Origin: Microcebus murinus
Taxonomy: Eukaryota; Chordata; Mammalia; Primates; Cheirogaleidae
DNA: 64,000 nt
Assembly (NCBI RefSeq): GCF_040939455.1
Contig: NC_134106.1
Span: 71,278,001-71,342,000 of the forward strand
Direction: 5' to 3'
Positions 10,446 through 22,335 of this stretch are shown piece by piece. The notes below the pieces were generated by a model that saw nothing but the letters and a program-made list of their open reading frames with translations, was not told the origin of the DNA and made no database searches. The translations under genes and the position numbers were made by a program. Position 1 is the stretch's first letter. Every line of letters begins with the position of its first letter.

Positions 10446-11399
10446 AGTGTATTTTGAGCCTTGGTAACAAAGTCCCTGCCCTCTAGTTGCTCTCAGGCCC
10501 CGGGGGGTGGGGAGATAAGACGAACTCATGCGCTGACTGAAAGGGCTGTACCAGCAGCGGCCTGGACGGTGAGTGAGGGCCCCAGGGTGGCTTGCCTGCG
10601 GTGGCCGTGCCCATGGGAAAGCTAGGTCTGCATGGCAGGGAGCTCTTCTCCTAGCCCCGAGGTGATCCCGAGCGAGAGGCGGCATTTAGGCTGGATGCCA
10701 CTTGGTCAGAGCCGTGTCTTCCCTCTTCCCTGCTGCTTTCTGGGAGGGGAGGCAGGTCGAGGGTGGTCTGGCTCCTCTTTGGAAGAACGTCTTGGGTGCA
10801 GACTTCTGTAGCTTCAGTGCCAGGGACAAGATGACTTGGCACATGGATTTCGGGTTGGGGAAGAGGGACTGGTGTGAGCCAAGGGTGTTAGGGGGGCCCT
10901 TTACTGTCTGGATGACTGAGCCCAGGCCTCCGATAGGACGTGTGGGCATCTGCCCCTTCTGTGGAATGTTCCTGTGGCCTAGTGTGTGGGGCAGAGTCTC
11001 GAGAGCCCCGGCCTGTCCAGATCCAGCCCCTCCTGTGGCCCCACCAAGAGCACCTGTCCTGCCTTTATTCCCACTGGGGCCTGGGTCTCCACTGTGAGGG
11101 GGCAGCTGTCATAAGTGGTCTCTAAGGCCCCTGCCAACCTCACCTCAGTCCGTCTTTCTGCCTCGATGACTGTCCCTGCGTTACCTCCTTCTGCCCATCA
11201 TGGCATTGCACACAGATCTGAAAGTCGCTCCTGGAGGCCACCAGGGCCCCAGTGCGGTGTGTGCAGAGGGTGTGGCTCAGGTGCCACAGAGGTGGGGCCC
11301 AGTGTTGTTCTCTCAGCCTGAGGTCACCTAGCCAGTAAGAGAGGTGAGCCTGGCTCCTGCCACTTTCCTGTCCCTGTCCTGCCTCCCACATGGGGTGGG

Positions 11400-11660
11400 G
11401 TGGCCGGGGGTGGTTCTCATTTCCAAATCCTCTGGACCAAGTTACTGAGTTAAATGCCATCTGCTTGCAGAGCCCACGGAGTGCATCTATGCTGGGAAAA
11501 AAGGGGGGTGGGTGGGAAACCACCGTCAAATTCCCCTCCAGTCATAAAAATGGATGCAATTTATTTTTTCTGGCATTCCAATTACATAGACGTTTGTCAC
11601 CAGCTGTTTGTTCTAACACGGAGTGTTCTCTCAGCTGCCGTTTCTCTTCTCCAGTTTGAC
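11400..11660. promoter_or_regulatory. Candidate intronic enhancer with E-boxes and a TEAD-type site
   Basis: A repeat-free, locally AT-rich segment. It has a TEAD-type CATTCC at 11574-11579, directly followed by AATTACAT, two CAGCTG E-boxes at 11601-11606 and 11632-11637, and AATTTATTTTTT at about 11558. E-boxes are the class of site bHLH factors bind, so self-regulation is conceivable. Enhancer function is inference from motif clustering only. Confidence 0.33.
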
Positions 11661-12264
11661 ACCGTTAGGCCACAAGTCTGGCAGGGTCTGGGCTGGCGGG
11701 GTCGTCGGCCGGGGAACCTCCCAGGTAAGCTGAGCTGGCTTTCCCGAGAACGTGCCTTTGAGGTTGCCTGGGTGGTCCTGAGGCAGGGCAGAGGCTGGGT
11801 GCTGCTTTCTCTGTCCTTTCACCCTCTTTTCACCCTCTCCTCCTCCTCTCTCCTTTTTCAGACTGCTCCCTCCCCCAACATGCACCCACAGATCCCCACC
11901 CTTCTCCCCAACATGCTGGGTATGAATGAAAAATCGGGGTCTCAGACATGGAGAGAAAGAACCAAACATTCGTGCTCAGAAAGTCTCAGACACGTGGGAA
12001 GCCCCCCGTGCTGCTCCGAGTGACCGCTCTTGGGAGTGCAGAGACCCCCCTGGAGCACATCCTTGAGCCAGGACTCCTCCCGGAAACCGCTGCAGGGTCT
12101 CAGTGGCCCTCAGGATGCTGGAGAAGGGGTGTCTGTGTAGGGTGGGGCAAGTCCAGAGACACTGCAGTTCTTTTCAGTTCTGTGTGGTGCTGTCACTTAA
12201 GGTACATGGCAGTCCACTGGGGAGGCCTCAGCAAAACCATGAGGTAGGCTGAGTGGAGTTTTGG

Positions 12265-12455
12265 GACCAGAGACCTTGGTTTGAGTCCTGGAGTTGTCAC
12301 TTCTTGCTGTGTAACCTTGGACACGTTACTTGACGTCTCGAATCCCCAGTGCTCTCATCTTAAAGTGAGAGCACGCATACCTTCCTTGCCGCCTTGCTGC
12401 AAGGATTAAACAAGATCCCATATGAGAGAGGGCTGGCGTTTTCTCAGTGAGTGCC
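12265..12455 (+). mobile_element. MIR SINE
   Basis: GGTTTGAGTCCTGGAGTTGT, CTGTGTAACCTTGGACACGT, AAAGTGAGAGCACGC and AAGGATTAAACAAGATCC follow the forward MIR consensus almost end to end. Confidence 0.82.
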
Positions 12456-12724
12456 AGAAAGGAAATCTCATGAATTTGCAGCTACAAGGTAATAACTTAA
12501 TTGGAACCCCAGGAAGAAACACCTCAGGGGAGGGCAGCGCCCAGGGTGGATGAATGACTGACCAGCCACAAGGCAGATGAGGCCAGTGGTTCTCCAGTGC
12601 CTCAGCCCGAACCCCTGGTCCCGCACCTGTATGGTGGGGCCAAGCCAGAAATCCTTGGGTTTCAAGGTGTGTGGATTCGTACCCAGAACGTGCGTAACGT
12701 TGGGTTGTACCATCACGCTCATCA

Positions 12725-12905
12725 GCAGACCACCGCCAACAGTCACCCCACTGTGTGCCAGGCACATCACTCACGTCATCTCTGCCCCCACCACGCAAAC
12801 CCCTCAGGGCATAGTGGCAACGCTGAGGCCAAGAGAAGGGCAGTCCTTGCCCGGGGCCACGTGGCTAGGAAGTGGTGGAGCTCAGATTTGAACCCGTCTT
12901 ATTGC
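12725..12905 (-). mobile_element. MIR SINE
   Basis: ACTGTGTGCCAGGCACATCA, CTGAGGCCAAGAGAAGGGCA, GGCTAGGAAGTGGTGGAGCT and AGATTTGAACCCG follow the reverse MIR consensus. Confidence 0.82.
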
Positions 12906-13130
12906 TTTGGTTCCAAACTCTCTGAGCTCTTTGACTCTTGAGGCCTGCTGGCTCCCTGAAGCTCGCACACTGCCCGCCACGGTGGCCGGAGCCCGGGAGG
13001 CCCCCAGCAAGTGCCCAGCGTGGTGCTGCGGTGCCTTGCCCAGGAGCGACAGCTCTTATGTAAGCAGCTGGGCTGCAGCTCGTGGAGACTCCATTTAGCT
13101 GCAGGGAGCCAATAGCCCGCTGGTGGTGGC

Positions 13131-13168
13131 GCTGGTGGTGGTGAGGGGTGGGGTGGGCTGGGGGGGGC
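13131..13168 (+). repeat. G-rich tract, G-quadruplex candidate
   Basis: GGTGGTGGTGAGGGG is followed by GGGG, GGG and G8 runs on the + strand, meeting the usual four-run G-quadruplex pattern. Whether it folds is not known. Confidence 0.6.
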
Positions 13169-13539
13169 CGTCATCGGCTCTGAGTACCCCCAGTGCTGCG
13201 CCGCCAGCAAGGCCTGACACCGGGTTAAGTCGCCTGGCGGCCTCTGGCTGCAGCTGGGAGCGCGCCTGGTTCCCATTCTGGCGCTGTGGTTTTGATTAGC
13301 CGTTCTGCGAGGCGGGCCTGCTGGTGAGTCCATGGGAGCTCCGCTGGAACAGAGGGTCCCCCGCCTAACTGCGGCGGCCCCCCCTCCTGGCAGCCCCAGA
13401 CTCCAGATGTTCCGAGCGCTCGCTGGGAAGGCCTGCTGGCGCCACGGAGGGCAGAGGGCAGGGAAAGCACGCGAGCTGGAAGCCCAAGCACTCAGTCACC
13501 GCAGGCCTTGGCAGCCCGCCCGGCCCGCTGCTGGCACAT

Positions 13540-13800
13540 TCCCCAGCTCTCCCCTGGCCATCTGTTCCCAAAAAACCCTTTCAGAGCCTCATCATCACTC
13601 AGGATACAACAGCGCGAGCAGCTGGTTTGGAGGCAGCAGGGAAAACCATGCAAAAGGTTCTTTGTGAGAGAGGAAACTCGCTTATGAATAACAGGGCTGG
13701 ACGCCGTAAACGTTGGCGGCTGGAATTCTTGTTTCTCAGGCGCCGCCGTTTTCTCTTGACTTTTTATCTCTGGTTTTCATTTCCCTCCCCCCTGTTTTTG
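13540..13800. promoter_or_regulatory. Candidate conserved intronic element
   Basis: A repeat-free stretch with a CAGCTG E-box at about 13619, GAAAACCATGCAAAAGG, CGCTTATGAATAACAGG and GCCGTAAACGTTGG. Its CpG content and word complexity differ from the ordinary GC-rich intron around it. Constraint and function are inference. Confidence 0.28.
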
Positions 13801-14149
13801 TTTAATGTTGTTTCTTCCTCTTCTCACACCAGTCGTGACTTTTCTTTCTCCTTTAAGAAGCCTGAAGTCCACCTCATTAGTTCTGGACACTACTGAACTT
13901 TCTTTTCTTTCTCAAAGGTGTTGACGCTGGGGATGGGTGGAAGTGACTTTTCCTAAGACCTCGCTGGAGGGGACAGGCGAGCAAGAAGGTGCCTGGGAGG
14001 GCACGCCGGTGCTGAGGCTCTGAACAGGCAGCACTGCAGCAGTCATTCTGCCACCACCCTGAATGCACCCTGAGGGTCCCGATGCCAACAATGTCCACTC
14101 AGGGTCAGGGTCAGGGAGACCAGGGAGCATGCAGAGACCGCCACCAGCT

Positions 14150-14290
14150 CATCAGAGAGCAATGCAGAGATGCTTTGGGAGGGCAGTCGCATTCATAAAT
14201 ACCCCAGCGCCTGGGCCCCGCAGCTGATTGCAGCATGACATGAAGCCTTTTTTAAGCACTGCCTGCCACCACCGCCAAAGGCTTCTGGGA
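14150..14290. promoter_or_regulatory. Candidate conserved intronic element
   Basis: A repeat-free stretch with TCGCATTCATAAATACCCC, a CAGCTG E-box at about 14221 and CATGACATGAAGCC. It is proposed only because it lacks any repeat signature and carries closely spaced factor-type words. Confidence 0.25.
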
Positions 14291-14754
14291 GATGTCAGCC
14301 TGGAATCTGGGCACCTCCTGGGAGCAGTCACCGGATGGCCTGTCCAGGGGCCGTGGGGTCCGGGGGCAGGGCTGGCAGCTGGGAGGCCAGCCCTGGGGAG
14401 GAAAGGCGAGAAGGGCAAGGCCTGGCCACCCTCCTCAAGCCCCTCTGGACCCCGAGGGAGGAGTTGAGTCGAGCCTGGGGCTGCCGGGTGTCAGGCGGAG
14501 GTGATGGGATGGGGGACACAGGGGTAAGGGACTGAGGGCTTTCTTTTTGCTTTCTCAATTCCCTTCACCCGTTTTCCCATCAGACCCAGAAGCCCTGGCA
14601 GCCCCTCACCCCACAAGTGGAAAAAGCCCATCATCGCCGCTGCTGTGGGTGGCCGGGCGATTTGGGGCTTTGGAGGGCGTTTTGCATTTCATCGGCACTT
14701 TATTCAGCCCCTTGCACCTCATTCCTCTTGCCCTCCTCTCTGCTTTCCTCCCAG

Positions 14755-14845
14755 TCCCAGTTGGAGAGACGGCAGCTCTGGCAGGACCAAATATTTATGT
14801 TTATCACAATTTCAGGGCCATTAATCTTTCTATCTGACGGGCTCA
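14755..14845. promoter_or_regulatory. Candidate AT-rich conserved element
   Basis: CAAATATTTATGTTTATCAC contains forkhead-type TGTTTAT and GATA-type TATC words, and is followed by GGGCCATTAATCTTTC with a homeodomain core. The block stands out as AT-rich in GC-rich intron and matches no repeat I know. Confidence 0.3.
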
Positions 14846-15624
14846 GTGTGGGCCCACGGGAGCCTCTGTCCCAGCATGGCCTCTGTGGGCAGGTGTCTCA
14901 TCTGGACTTTGGAGCTGGTCTCAGCTCTGCCCTTAGGGGCTTGGGGGGTGGGTGCCCAAGTGTCTTAACCTCAAGGAGCCTGCTTAGCTATCTCCTGAGT
15001 CTGTTCAGGGCTCAATGGCATAAAGGATATGAAATCATTTTGCAAACCCTGCTCTCCCTCTCATGTGTCTTGCCTGAGAAGTTGGTCTTCAGGAGGCCAC
15101 TGCTGAGGAAAGAGGAGTGGCCGCTGCCTCCAGGCCGGCCGCTGGGGATGGTGTGGAGTCAGCCTAGTGACCAGAAATTGCTTTTGAGCCCTGAGGTTTC
15201 CAGAGGATGAGGGGAGGGGAGGACTGGGCTGCCCTGAGCTCTGCACCTGGCGCAGTGGAAGTCCTAGGACAGAGGTGTCAGCTGGCCCTGCCTTCCCACC
15301 TGTCCTCGAGCAGGTCGTCCCATTTCTGCCTATCCCAGGAGAACAGAAACCCCTGCCTTCCTAGCAGTCCCAGGATAAATATTTCTAGAGGGCAAGGTTG
15401 GGAGCCATTTCCTCCTATACGACCTTCCTACTTCTGCCCAGAATTCACAGCCACCTGGGCTTGTCACACTGCCCAGCTGCCCAGGCCCATCAGTCCCACC
15501 AGAGCCCCTCCTGGCAGCTCTGCCGAAAGCCAGCCGGACGGCTCCCCTCCATCCCCTGCTCAGGACCCCTTGGGAGCTCCCCACAGGTCAAGGGATGAGG
15601 TCAAACTCAACAGGACACCTGACG

Positions 15625-15652
15625 CGCCCCCCCCGCCCCCCCCCCCCCGCCA
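15625..15652 (+). repeat. C-homopolymer tract
   Basis: Cytosine runs of 8, 7 and 14 bases broken by single G residues. It is a low-complexity tract prone to length change and sequencing error. Confidence 0.8.
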
Positions 15653-15669
15653 AGTGACCTGGCCAGAGC

Positions 15670-15950
15670 CGGTCACTCTCTATGTCCCAATTTACACCCC
15701 AGCAGTACAGAACTCCTTGCCCAAAGGGGCTATTTTTGGCCTCTGTGCTCATGCCGTCCCTTCTGCCTGGAATGCCCTTCTCCCCTGTCTGTTTGGCTAA
15801 CTCCTGCTCATTCTGGAAGGTTCTGCTCCTCCTGGAAGGCCTCCCTGACTCCTACCTGGCCCAGTCTCCTCCCCAGGGCCCCTTTGCACAGCCACCACCC
15901 TGCCCGTACCACAGGGACACATGTGGTCTAATTCAGGGGAGCATCGTGTG
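15670..15950 (+). mobile_element. L2 LINE 3' part
   Basis: CTGCCTGGAATGCCCTTCTC, GGCTAACTCCTGCTCATTCT, GGAAGGCCTCCCTGACTCC and CAGGGCCCCTTTGCACAG are the typical forward L2 sequence upstream of the 3' end. Confidence 0.85.
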
Positions 15951-16349
15951 ATGTACTAAAGTAATGATATAAAATGTTATAGGATGTGATACTTTGTTCT
16001 GTGGTATATTAGATTTCATTTCATGTCCTTACATTGCATTATATTTTTAGGCGGCATGTTATGTGATGTGACATTCCATTCCATTACACTATGCTACATA
16101 ATGTTGGTTTAGTGCCTACATCTCTAGCTAGACCATGAGCCCCTTCATCTTTGTGTCCCATCTCCTGGCACATAGTAGGTCCTGAAATAATGGCATATCA
16201 TTCCTCCCACAAAAATCCATACAGCTAGGACGAATATTCCTGTGCTGAAGGCAAGCAAGGCCGCTGGGAGGGGTTAACTGGGGGCTTTGGGACACAGCCA
16301 GGGACATGCTCCTGGGCCCCCCAGCACTGTCAGGCTGGCACCCTTGTTC

Positions 16350-16745
16350 CCTTGAATCAGCAAGGAAAGCCTTGAGTTTCAAATAACAGAAACCCCTCAA
16401 GCAGCAGCTTGAACCGACAGGGGCTCGAGTTTCTCATAGTTCAGAAATCTGAAAAGTGGCCACCACTCCCTGGCTCCAACTCCAGGCTTCTTTTGGTCTT
16501 CGTCTTGTGGCCACACAGTGGCTGCCACAGCACCAAGCCCTTCACTCCCAGCTGCATCCGGAGTCAGGACAGGGGCTGTGTCTTCTCACCAGGGCAGTCA
16601 GCTCTGCTCACACAGCCCCTGCCTTCCCTGAAAGAAGGGGTGCTCCCCTTGAACCTGAGAAAGACATCAAGGTCTGCTAGCTGGGAGGTCAGCAGAGTAA
16701 ATAGCTGTGTGGCTCACACCTGGAGGGTTGACCCTGATTTGTGAC
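16350..16745. mobile_element. Possible old interspersed repeat, family not named
   Basis: GAGTTTCAAATAACAGAAAC and the following clinical-looking CAGTGGCTGCCACAGC and TCACACCTGGAG words resemble an ancient dispersed element also hinted at near 45140 (GGCTGCAGGTAACAGAAAAC). I cannot place it in a family. Confidence 0.35.
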
Positions 16746-16909
16746 AAGGTGGTTTTCTTCTCAGGCTAACCAGTGTCACAACCTTAACCAGTGTCAGAGC
16801 CCCACTTCCCTGAGGTCACCAGCATGCACCACAGCCCTGCAAACAGGGTGCTGCTAGCCCCATTTTCATTTGATGGAACTATGGTTTACAGACCCTAGGT
16901 GACCAGGCC

Positions 16910-17075
16910 AGGTCATGGTGACCTCTTACCTGTGCACAGCACTTTACAGTTTGCAGAGCCACCCATTGTTATCTTGAATCCTATACCAACCTCCTGGGGT
17001 CCACATTATTAACCACAGGAGCGAGATGAGGTGAAGCCAACCAGGGTCACATAGCTGGGCAGGGCCTAGGCTGTC
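16910..17075 (-). mobile_element. MIR SINE fragment
   Basis: GCACTTTACAGTTTGCAGAG, CTTGAATCCTATACCAACC and AACCAGGGTCACATAGCTGG match the reverse MIR consensus. Confidence 0.75.
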
Positions 17076-17554
17076 TCATCCAACCCCCTGTGGCCATTGC
17101 CTCTGAACCCAGGCCACGACCATTCCCTGTCCTCTGCTCTCCCTGTCTGCTGTCTCTGCAGGGTGTGGGCTGCCGGGGCAGTCTGGCTGCACGGGGCCTG
17201 GGGCCTGGGGCTGCAGACATGGATCTGAGCTCTGTAACCTCAGGCCCTTGGCCCCAAACAAGTTTTACTTTCCTCATAAACTATGGAAAAAAACATGGAT
17301 AAAACTCCATGGGTGGGAAGCATTCAAGAAAATGATGGCCGTGAAAGGGTTTTGGCAGCTGGAGGCACTGCACGGTCAGAGAGCATTCCCAGAGGATGCT
17401 GCTGGTCCCTCGGGGAGGTGGGCACAGAGCCCTCCCCCCCGGCACCGTCTGCTCATCTAGGGACTTAGAGAGTGGACACCAGGCTGGGCCGCCCGCTGAG
17501 GACTCGACTGCATGGCCAGGAGGAGGGATCTAGGTCTGTCCCTCTGCCGCCTGC

Positions 17555-17556
17555 TG

Positions 17557-17596
<40 letters not shown>

Positions 17597-17606
17597 TGCG
17601 TGTGCA
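17555..17606 (+). repeat. (TG)n microsatellite
   Basis: An alternating TG tract of about 50 bp with two interruptions (TGCG near the start, CTTGCG near the end). Confidence 0.95.
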
Positions 17607-17984
17607 CAGGTGTGCTGGCGTCCACGAGCACCATCTGTCAGGATTTGGTGGAGGGCGGAGGGCCTCCTGCGTGGGGGCCAGCTTCCCTCCTGCACACTGG
17701 AAGGCCGGTGGTCTTCGAGGGCTTCAAAGCTGTCAGGAGCCCTAGGAGGCGGCCCCTCTGTTGGCAGGGCAGGGCAGAGCCGGGCAGCCGCAGGGAGTGA
17801 GCTGCCCAGAGCCAACCTAAATCTAAAGAGTGACACCAAGGCATTCCTGAGAGTCACCTCTCCACAGCAGCCACGCTACCTGCCTCGCTGCCCTGTCACC
17901 ACACACATGCGCAGTCTTTTTGGGGACACAGATAGAAAAAGATGAAGAAAACATGAAGGGCCCGGACATTTGTTTAAGAATAAA

Positions 17985-18110
17985 TAGTTCTGAGGGTTTA
18001 CTACTCTGTGTCAGGCACTGTTCCAGGTGCTGGGGTCACTTTGGAACTTCGGAGAACAAGACAGACAAAGCCTCTACCCTTTGGAAGTCAGAGCTAAATG
18101 ACACAAAATG
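17985..18110 (-). mobile_element. L2 LINE 3' end
   Basis: TACTCTGTGTCAGGCACTGT, TCCAGGTGCTGGGGTCAC and GACAGACAAAGCCTCTACCC are the reverse complement of the L2 3' end. Confidence 0.78.
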
Positions 18111-18944
18111 CATAAAAATTCAGAGGAGGATCCTCTGGCACCCTTCTTCAGAGCCCACTACATTTAGCGTGTACAGGTCTTGCAAGCTCAACACTCAGAT
18201 GTCTCAGATCAAAACCGCTGAACAGAAACGACCTGTGGAGGCCAGTGGGGGTGGGGGCCAGGTCCTGGGGCAGGTGCAGGGACAGGTCCCAGAGTCACAG
18301 CCAGCAAAACACAGTCGAGAGCAAAGCCACAGGCTCAGAAGAGCCGAGAGGCTCAGGCCACTTCGTGTCAGGACAGAAGGCTCCCCAAGCTCAGGAACCC
18401 TGGAGTTGTCTGTAGACTGAGGTTCACGGGCTTGACCTTGAGTTGTCAAGAGGAAGCTAAAGTACATCCAGTAACGTCTCACTGAGAATGCAGGGAAGTG
18501 CATCAATTATTGGGAAAGGGCCTGTCCAAGCTGTCTTGGCACAGAAAGCACGAGGCTTCCTTTCTCTAGGGAAGCTCGCTTCTGTGGAAGGGCTTGTTCT
18601 CCTAGGTCTGCGGGCTGGGAGGGCTGGGCTTCTAGTCTGGGTTGTTTACTGCAGGGTGCCCAGAGGCTCCGGTGGAGCCTGGGGCCTAAACACTCAGGGA
18701 ACGTTTGCTGGTGCGTGGAGGAGTGGAAGCATGAGGGGACGAGGTGTTTCCAGTCGTCTTCCACGGATATCTAATGGGAAGCTCCTCTGTGCCGTGTGGC
18801 GATCTGAAGTGGAGACGCAGTTCCTGCCTCCATTTGCTGATGGGGGAATGGGGGTCTGGGGACTCACAACACGCGCGTGTGTGCTCCGACATGTGGCTCA
18901 GTGCTCGGCTCTGTGGTCGTGTTTCTTTATCTTCTTGATGAGAT

Positions 18945-19090
18945 CATGCAGTAGATACTATTATTACCATTTTATAGGTAAATAAACTGAGGCCCAGAAA
19001 GGTTAAACTCAAGGTCACCCAGCTGGTAGACTGGGGAAGTCAGTATTCAAACACAGGCCATCTGACGCTTAACCGCCGTGCCATGTTGCC
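18945..19090 (-). mobile_element. MIR SINE
   Basis: TACTATTATTACCATTTTAT, AAACTGAGGCCCAGAAAGG, CTCAAGGTCACCCAGCTGG and TTAACCGCCGTGCCATGTTG follow the reverse MIR consensus. Confidence 0.88.
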
Positions 19091-19097
19091 TGCTGGT

Positions 19098-19098
<1 letters not shown>

Positions 19099-19131
<33 letters not shown>

Positions 19132-19133
19132 TG
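19099..19133 (+). repeat. (TG)n microsatellite
   Basis: A pure alternating TG tract of about 34 bp, starting where the preceding MIR ends. Confidence 0.95.
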
Positions 19134-20234
19134 GTGAGAAAAGAGCCACCTGATCAGAGATGTCCCCACTCCCACCTGGATCCTGAGGTGGCTCCATAAT
19201 CGAGCTAGGGGAGGGGCTTAGGGACGATGGAAGAGGCTAGAGGAGGTGTTTTCTCTTCTTAAAACTGCTTCTGCATGGAATGCACGCTATTTTTGCTGAA
19301 ATCATTGGAGTATTTGGGCTGCTCAAGGGCTTGTGGGCTCTCCCAGCCACCCTATTGGTGCCCTCACTGGTCCTGAAATAGCCACAGCTAGGCTCCTTCC
19401 TGGGAGTCTGCCAGAGACAAGGGTGGTCTTTGCAAGGGCTCACTGGCTAGCACTTTGGCATGACATGGCTTGTCTGGTTGGAGCCTGTCACCCCCTGCTG
19501 TCACTTTGCAGTAAGGAATGGGGTGAGGAAGCACTGAGTGATGACAGCAGTTCCCAGCCCAGAGGAGGCAGGCCTGACAGGGGCCCTCCGCACTGGGGTT
19601 GGGGAGGCGGGGGTGTCTGTGTGAGGGTCATGAGTCAGGCCCGCTGGGCAGGTCTGGCCTGGGCACCTCCTCTGGCTGTGGGGAAGGCCTTGGAGCTTTG
19701 GGCTGCCGGGTCTGGAGGAGCAGCGTGCAGTGGGGTGGCGGGAGAGCATCGCAGGACGGAAGCAGATGGGAAGCCGCAGCAGCAGCCTGCAGGCCTCGCC
19801 CGGGCCAGCTCAACTCTCACGCAGCCCGTGGGGAGGCTGGGTGGGGGGTGGGGGCCAGAACGACAGATAGACTGATGGACGTGGAGAAGCAAACAAAGAA
19901 GAGGCCAAGAAGGAGTTGGCACAGAGTCGCACGGGCAGAGCACAGAGAGAGAAACAGCTCGGCAGCCAGGGAGAGTGGCCTGCAGCCCAAGAAGGCGTCA
20001 GCACAGGCCGCTGTCCCCTGCAGCCCCAGTGGGCCTGGAGTTCTGGCCCTGGCTCTGGGGGTGCCAGGCCTCTCACTGCTAGCCTCCTTCCCTTCGGCTC
20101 CAAGAGTTGATGGCCAAGATTTTCTTAGAACCAAGGAGGTGGCGGCTGGGTTGAAGGCTTGTGGACCTGCCGGTTCTGTCTGCTGCTGAAGAAACCGAGG
20201 ACTCTAGGGGTCGAGGGGTCTGCCTTGCTCTGCT

Positions 20235-20405
20235 GCATCTAAGCCTCATGGCTTAGGGCAAGTGAGGCAGCCTCTCAGGCCTCCATTTCCTCATCTGCAA
20301 AATGGAGGCAGCGACAGGCGCCTCCCAGGGACTGCAAAGGACGGTGCATGCAAGGGACCATCGGGGGTGTTGGGCACGTGGCTGCCCTCAGTAAATGGTG
20401 GCAGT
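20235..20405 (+). mobile_element. MIR SINE fragment
   Basis: TAGGGCAAGTGAGGCAGCCT, CTCCATTTCCTCATCTGCAA and AATGGAGGCAGCGAC follow the forward MIR core, and the copy ends near CAGTAAATGGTGGCAG. Confidence 0.78.
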
Positions 20406-21109
20406 AAGTGCCGACACCCTCTCTTCTGTTCCCAGGCACTGGGACAGGCCTGTGGGGCGGGCGAGGGGCCATGGTAGTCACACTGACAATAATTCATGGC
20501 ACAAAGGGGCGTCGGGAGAGTTGGGTAAAGTGCTTTGGGAGTTCAGAGGAGGCACTCGTTTGTCCCAGCTTGGGGTGGGGTGAGGCAGGTGGGATATAAT
20601 CAGCTGGACTTGAGCAGACCCTCATTATCCTGGACTGGGGAGGCGGCAGGAACACAGCTGACAGCCCCGTGCCCTCCTGGAGCTTCCATTCTAGTGGTGG
20701 GACCAGCTCCAAGCAGGTTCTGCCACAGTCCTTGGGGGCTGCTCAGCGAATGCTTGCCTAGGGCATCTGGGACCCAGCTCCACCTCCAGCTCCTTAGCAC
20801 CGGCTGCTCCCCCGCCCCCAGGCGACCTGCTCTCATCCTCCACATCATCTGATGTGGCAGTCATGTCATACATGTCATTGGCTGTCTCTGGGATTTGAAC
20901 ACATCCACTGGCTTCAGTGAATGAAGGGTTTGACCACTGGCCCCACTGTGCTCCTGACCTGCAGGGCAGCTGTCGCTGGCTGGGAGCCCATGGCAATGCC
21001 CTCCTCTCCGGTGAGCAACCTTGAGGAACACAGAAAGGACTGGGCAGAAGTGATAGTTCCGACCGGTGACAGTGGTTCCCAGCTTTTCCCCAGGGCCAGA
21101 CTGCACGCT

Positions 21110-21200
21110 GCACCAGAGCAGGGCCTTGGCCCCCAGTGCCCAGTACAGAGCTGGCACCTAGTAGGGACTAATAAATCATTATTGAATGAAGGAATTTTTC
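21110..21200 (+). mobile_element. L2 LINE 3' end
   Basis: AGCAGGGCCTTGGCCCCCAG, TACAGAGCTGGCACCTAGTA and AATAAATCATTATTGAATGA form the forward L2 3' end. Confidence 0.78.
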
Positions 21201-21599
21201 TTCTACTGCATGGGCCCCAGGAAGACTCCCCTGGCTCACTGAAGGCTCTGGCCATAACTGTCAAACTCTTAGACGCCTGGGACCTCTAAGGGCCCTCCCT
21301 GCCTGGACACAGCGTGACGGTTGATTCACGCCGTGCTCCCACGCCTGGTGAGTAGCAGCCAACTCCAACTGCTCATAAATTTCCTGCCTGTCACCCATGG
21401 CGCCCAGGCCAGGCGGGCGGGAGGCGCTGGGGGTGGACCGATCCATACCTGCTTCCAGTTCCCTGGGAAGTCTGGAGGCCTGAAGCCCAGGCCTGTGCCT
21501 GTGCCCAGAACAACCGCTGCAAAGCCAGGCCCTCGGAGAAGATGTGAAAACACATCTGTCAAATGCCGGGACGCACAGGCCTGAATGTTAAAGAAAACA

Positions 21600-21806
21600 C
21601 AAACACCAGCTTAGGATGTTTGTGCAACATAATTCCACTTTCATAAAATGTTGTATATGGACATCTATGCACAGCAAGGGCACATGGAACGGTAGTCACC
21701 CAGGTGTTGCCAGTGGTTTTCCTCTTGGTGGACAGATTGGGATGACTGAAAATTTTTTCTTCTGTATTTTCTAATTTTTTCATAATTAACACATTATATA
21801 ATTAAA
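21600..21806 (+). mobile_element. Old L1 (L1M-type) 3' UTR fragment
   Basis: Forward L1 3' UTR words in order: GTTGTATATGGACATCTATG, GTTGCCAGTGGTTTTCCTCT and TTTCTTCTGTATTTTCTAAT, ending in an A/T-rich tail at about 21800. Confidence 0.6.
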
Positions 21807-22335
21807 ATTTTAACAGCTTTATCAAAATATAGTTCACCCATCAAAAGCATATAACTCCATGGTTTTTATTATGTTTAGTATATTCACAGATAAGTGCAAC
21901 CATCCCCATAGTCCATTTTAGAACATTTTCATTACCCCTAAAGGAAACCCATAGCTTTAGCTGACGTCTGATCCCCAGCCCTAGGCAACACTAATTTTTT
22001 TGTTTGTTTGTTTCTTTTTGAGACAGAGTCTCGCTCTGTTGCCCAGGCTAGAGTGAGTGCCGTGGCATCAGCCTAGCTCACAGCAACCTCAGTCTCCTGG
22101 GCTCATCACTAATCTTTCTGTCCCTACAGATGTCCCCGTTCGGAACATTTCCTGGGAATGGAATCGGGTAATACGTGGCTTGCTGTCGCTGGGCTGCTTT
22201 TCGGTTAGCCTGATGTTTATGATGCTTTTCCATAGTGTCGGCTGTATCAGTGTTCTGTTCCTTCTTATGGCCAAGTACTGTTCCACTGTGCGAATAGGCC
22301 ACATTTTGTTTGTCCGTTTGTCAGTTGGTAGACAC
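21807..22335 (-). mobile_element. Old L1 3' end fragment, split by an Alu
   Basis: The + strand opens TTTTAACAGCTTTATCAAAA and continues AATATAGTTCACCCATC, CATTTTAGAACATTTTCAT, CCTAGGCAACACTAAT and, after the Alu, CTTTCTGTCCCTACAGATG to ATGGCCAAGTACTGTTCCAC. This is the reverse complement of an L1M 3' UTR and ORF2 end. The Alu at 21996-22106 interrupts it. Confidence 0.82.
21996..22106 (-). mobile_element. 5'-truncated Alu, strepsirrhine type
   Basis: A T-rich tail (TTTGTTTGTTTGTTTC) leads into GAGACAGAGTCTCGCTCTG and the reverse right-arm block CATCAGCCTAGCTCACAGCA, then stops. CACTAAT flanks both sides (21989-21995 and 22107-22113), a short target-site duplication inside the L1. Confidence 0.85.
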
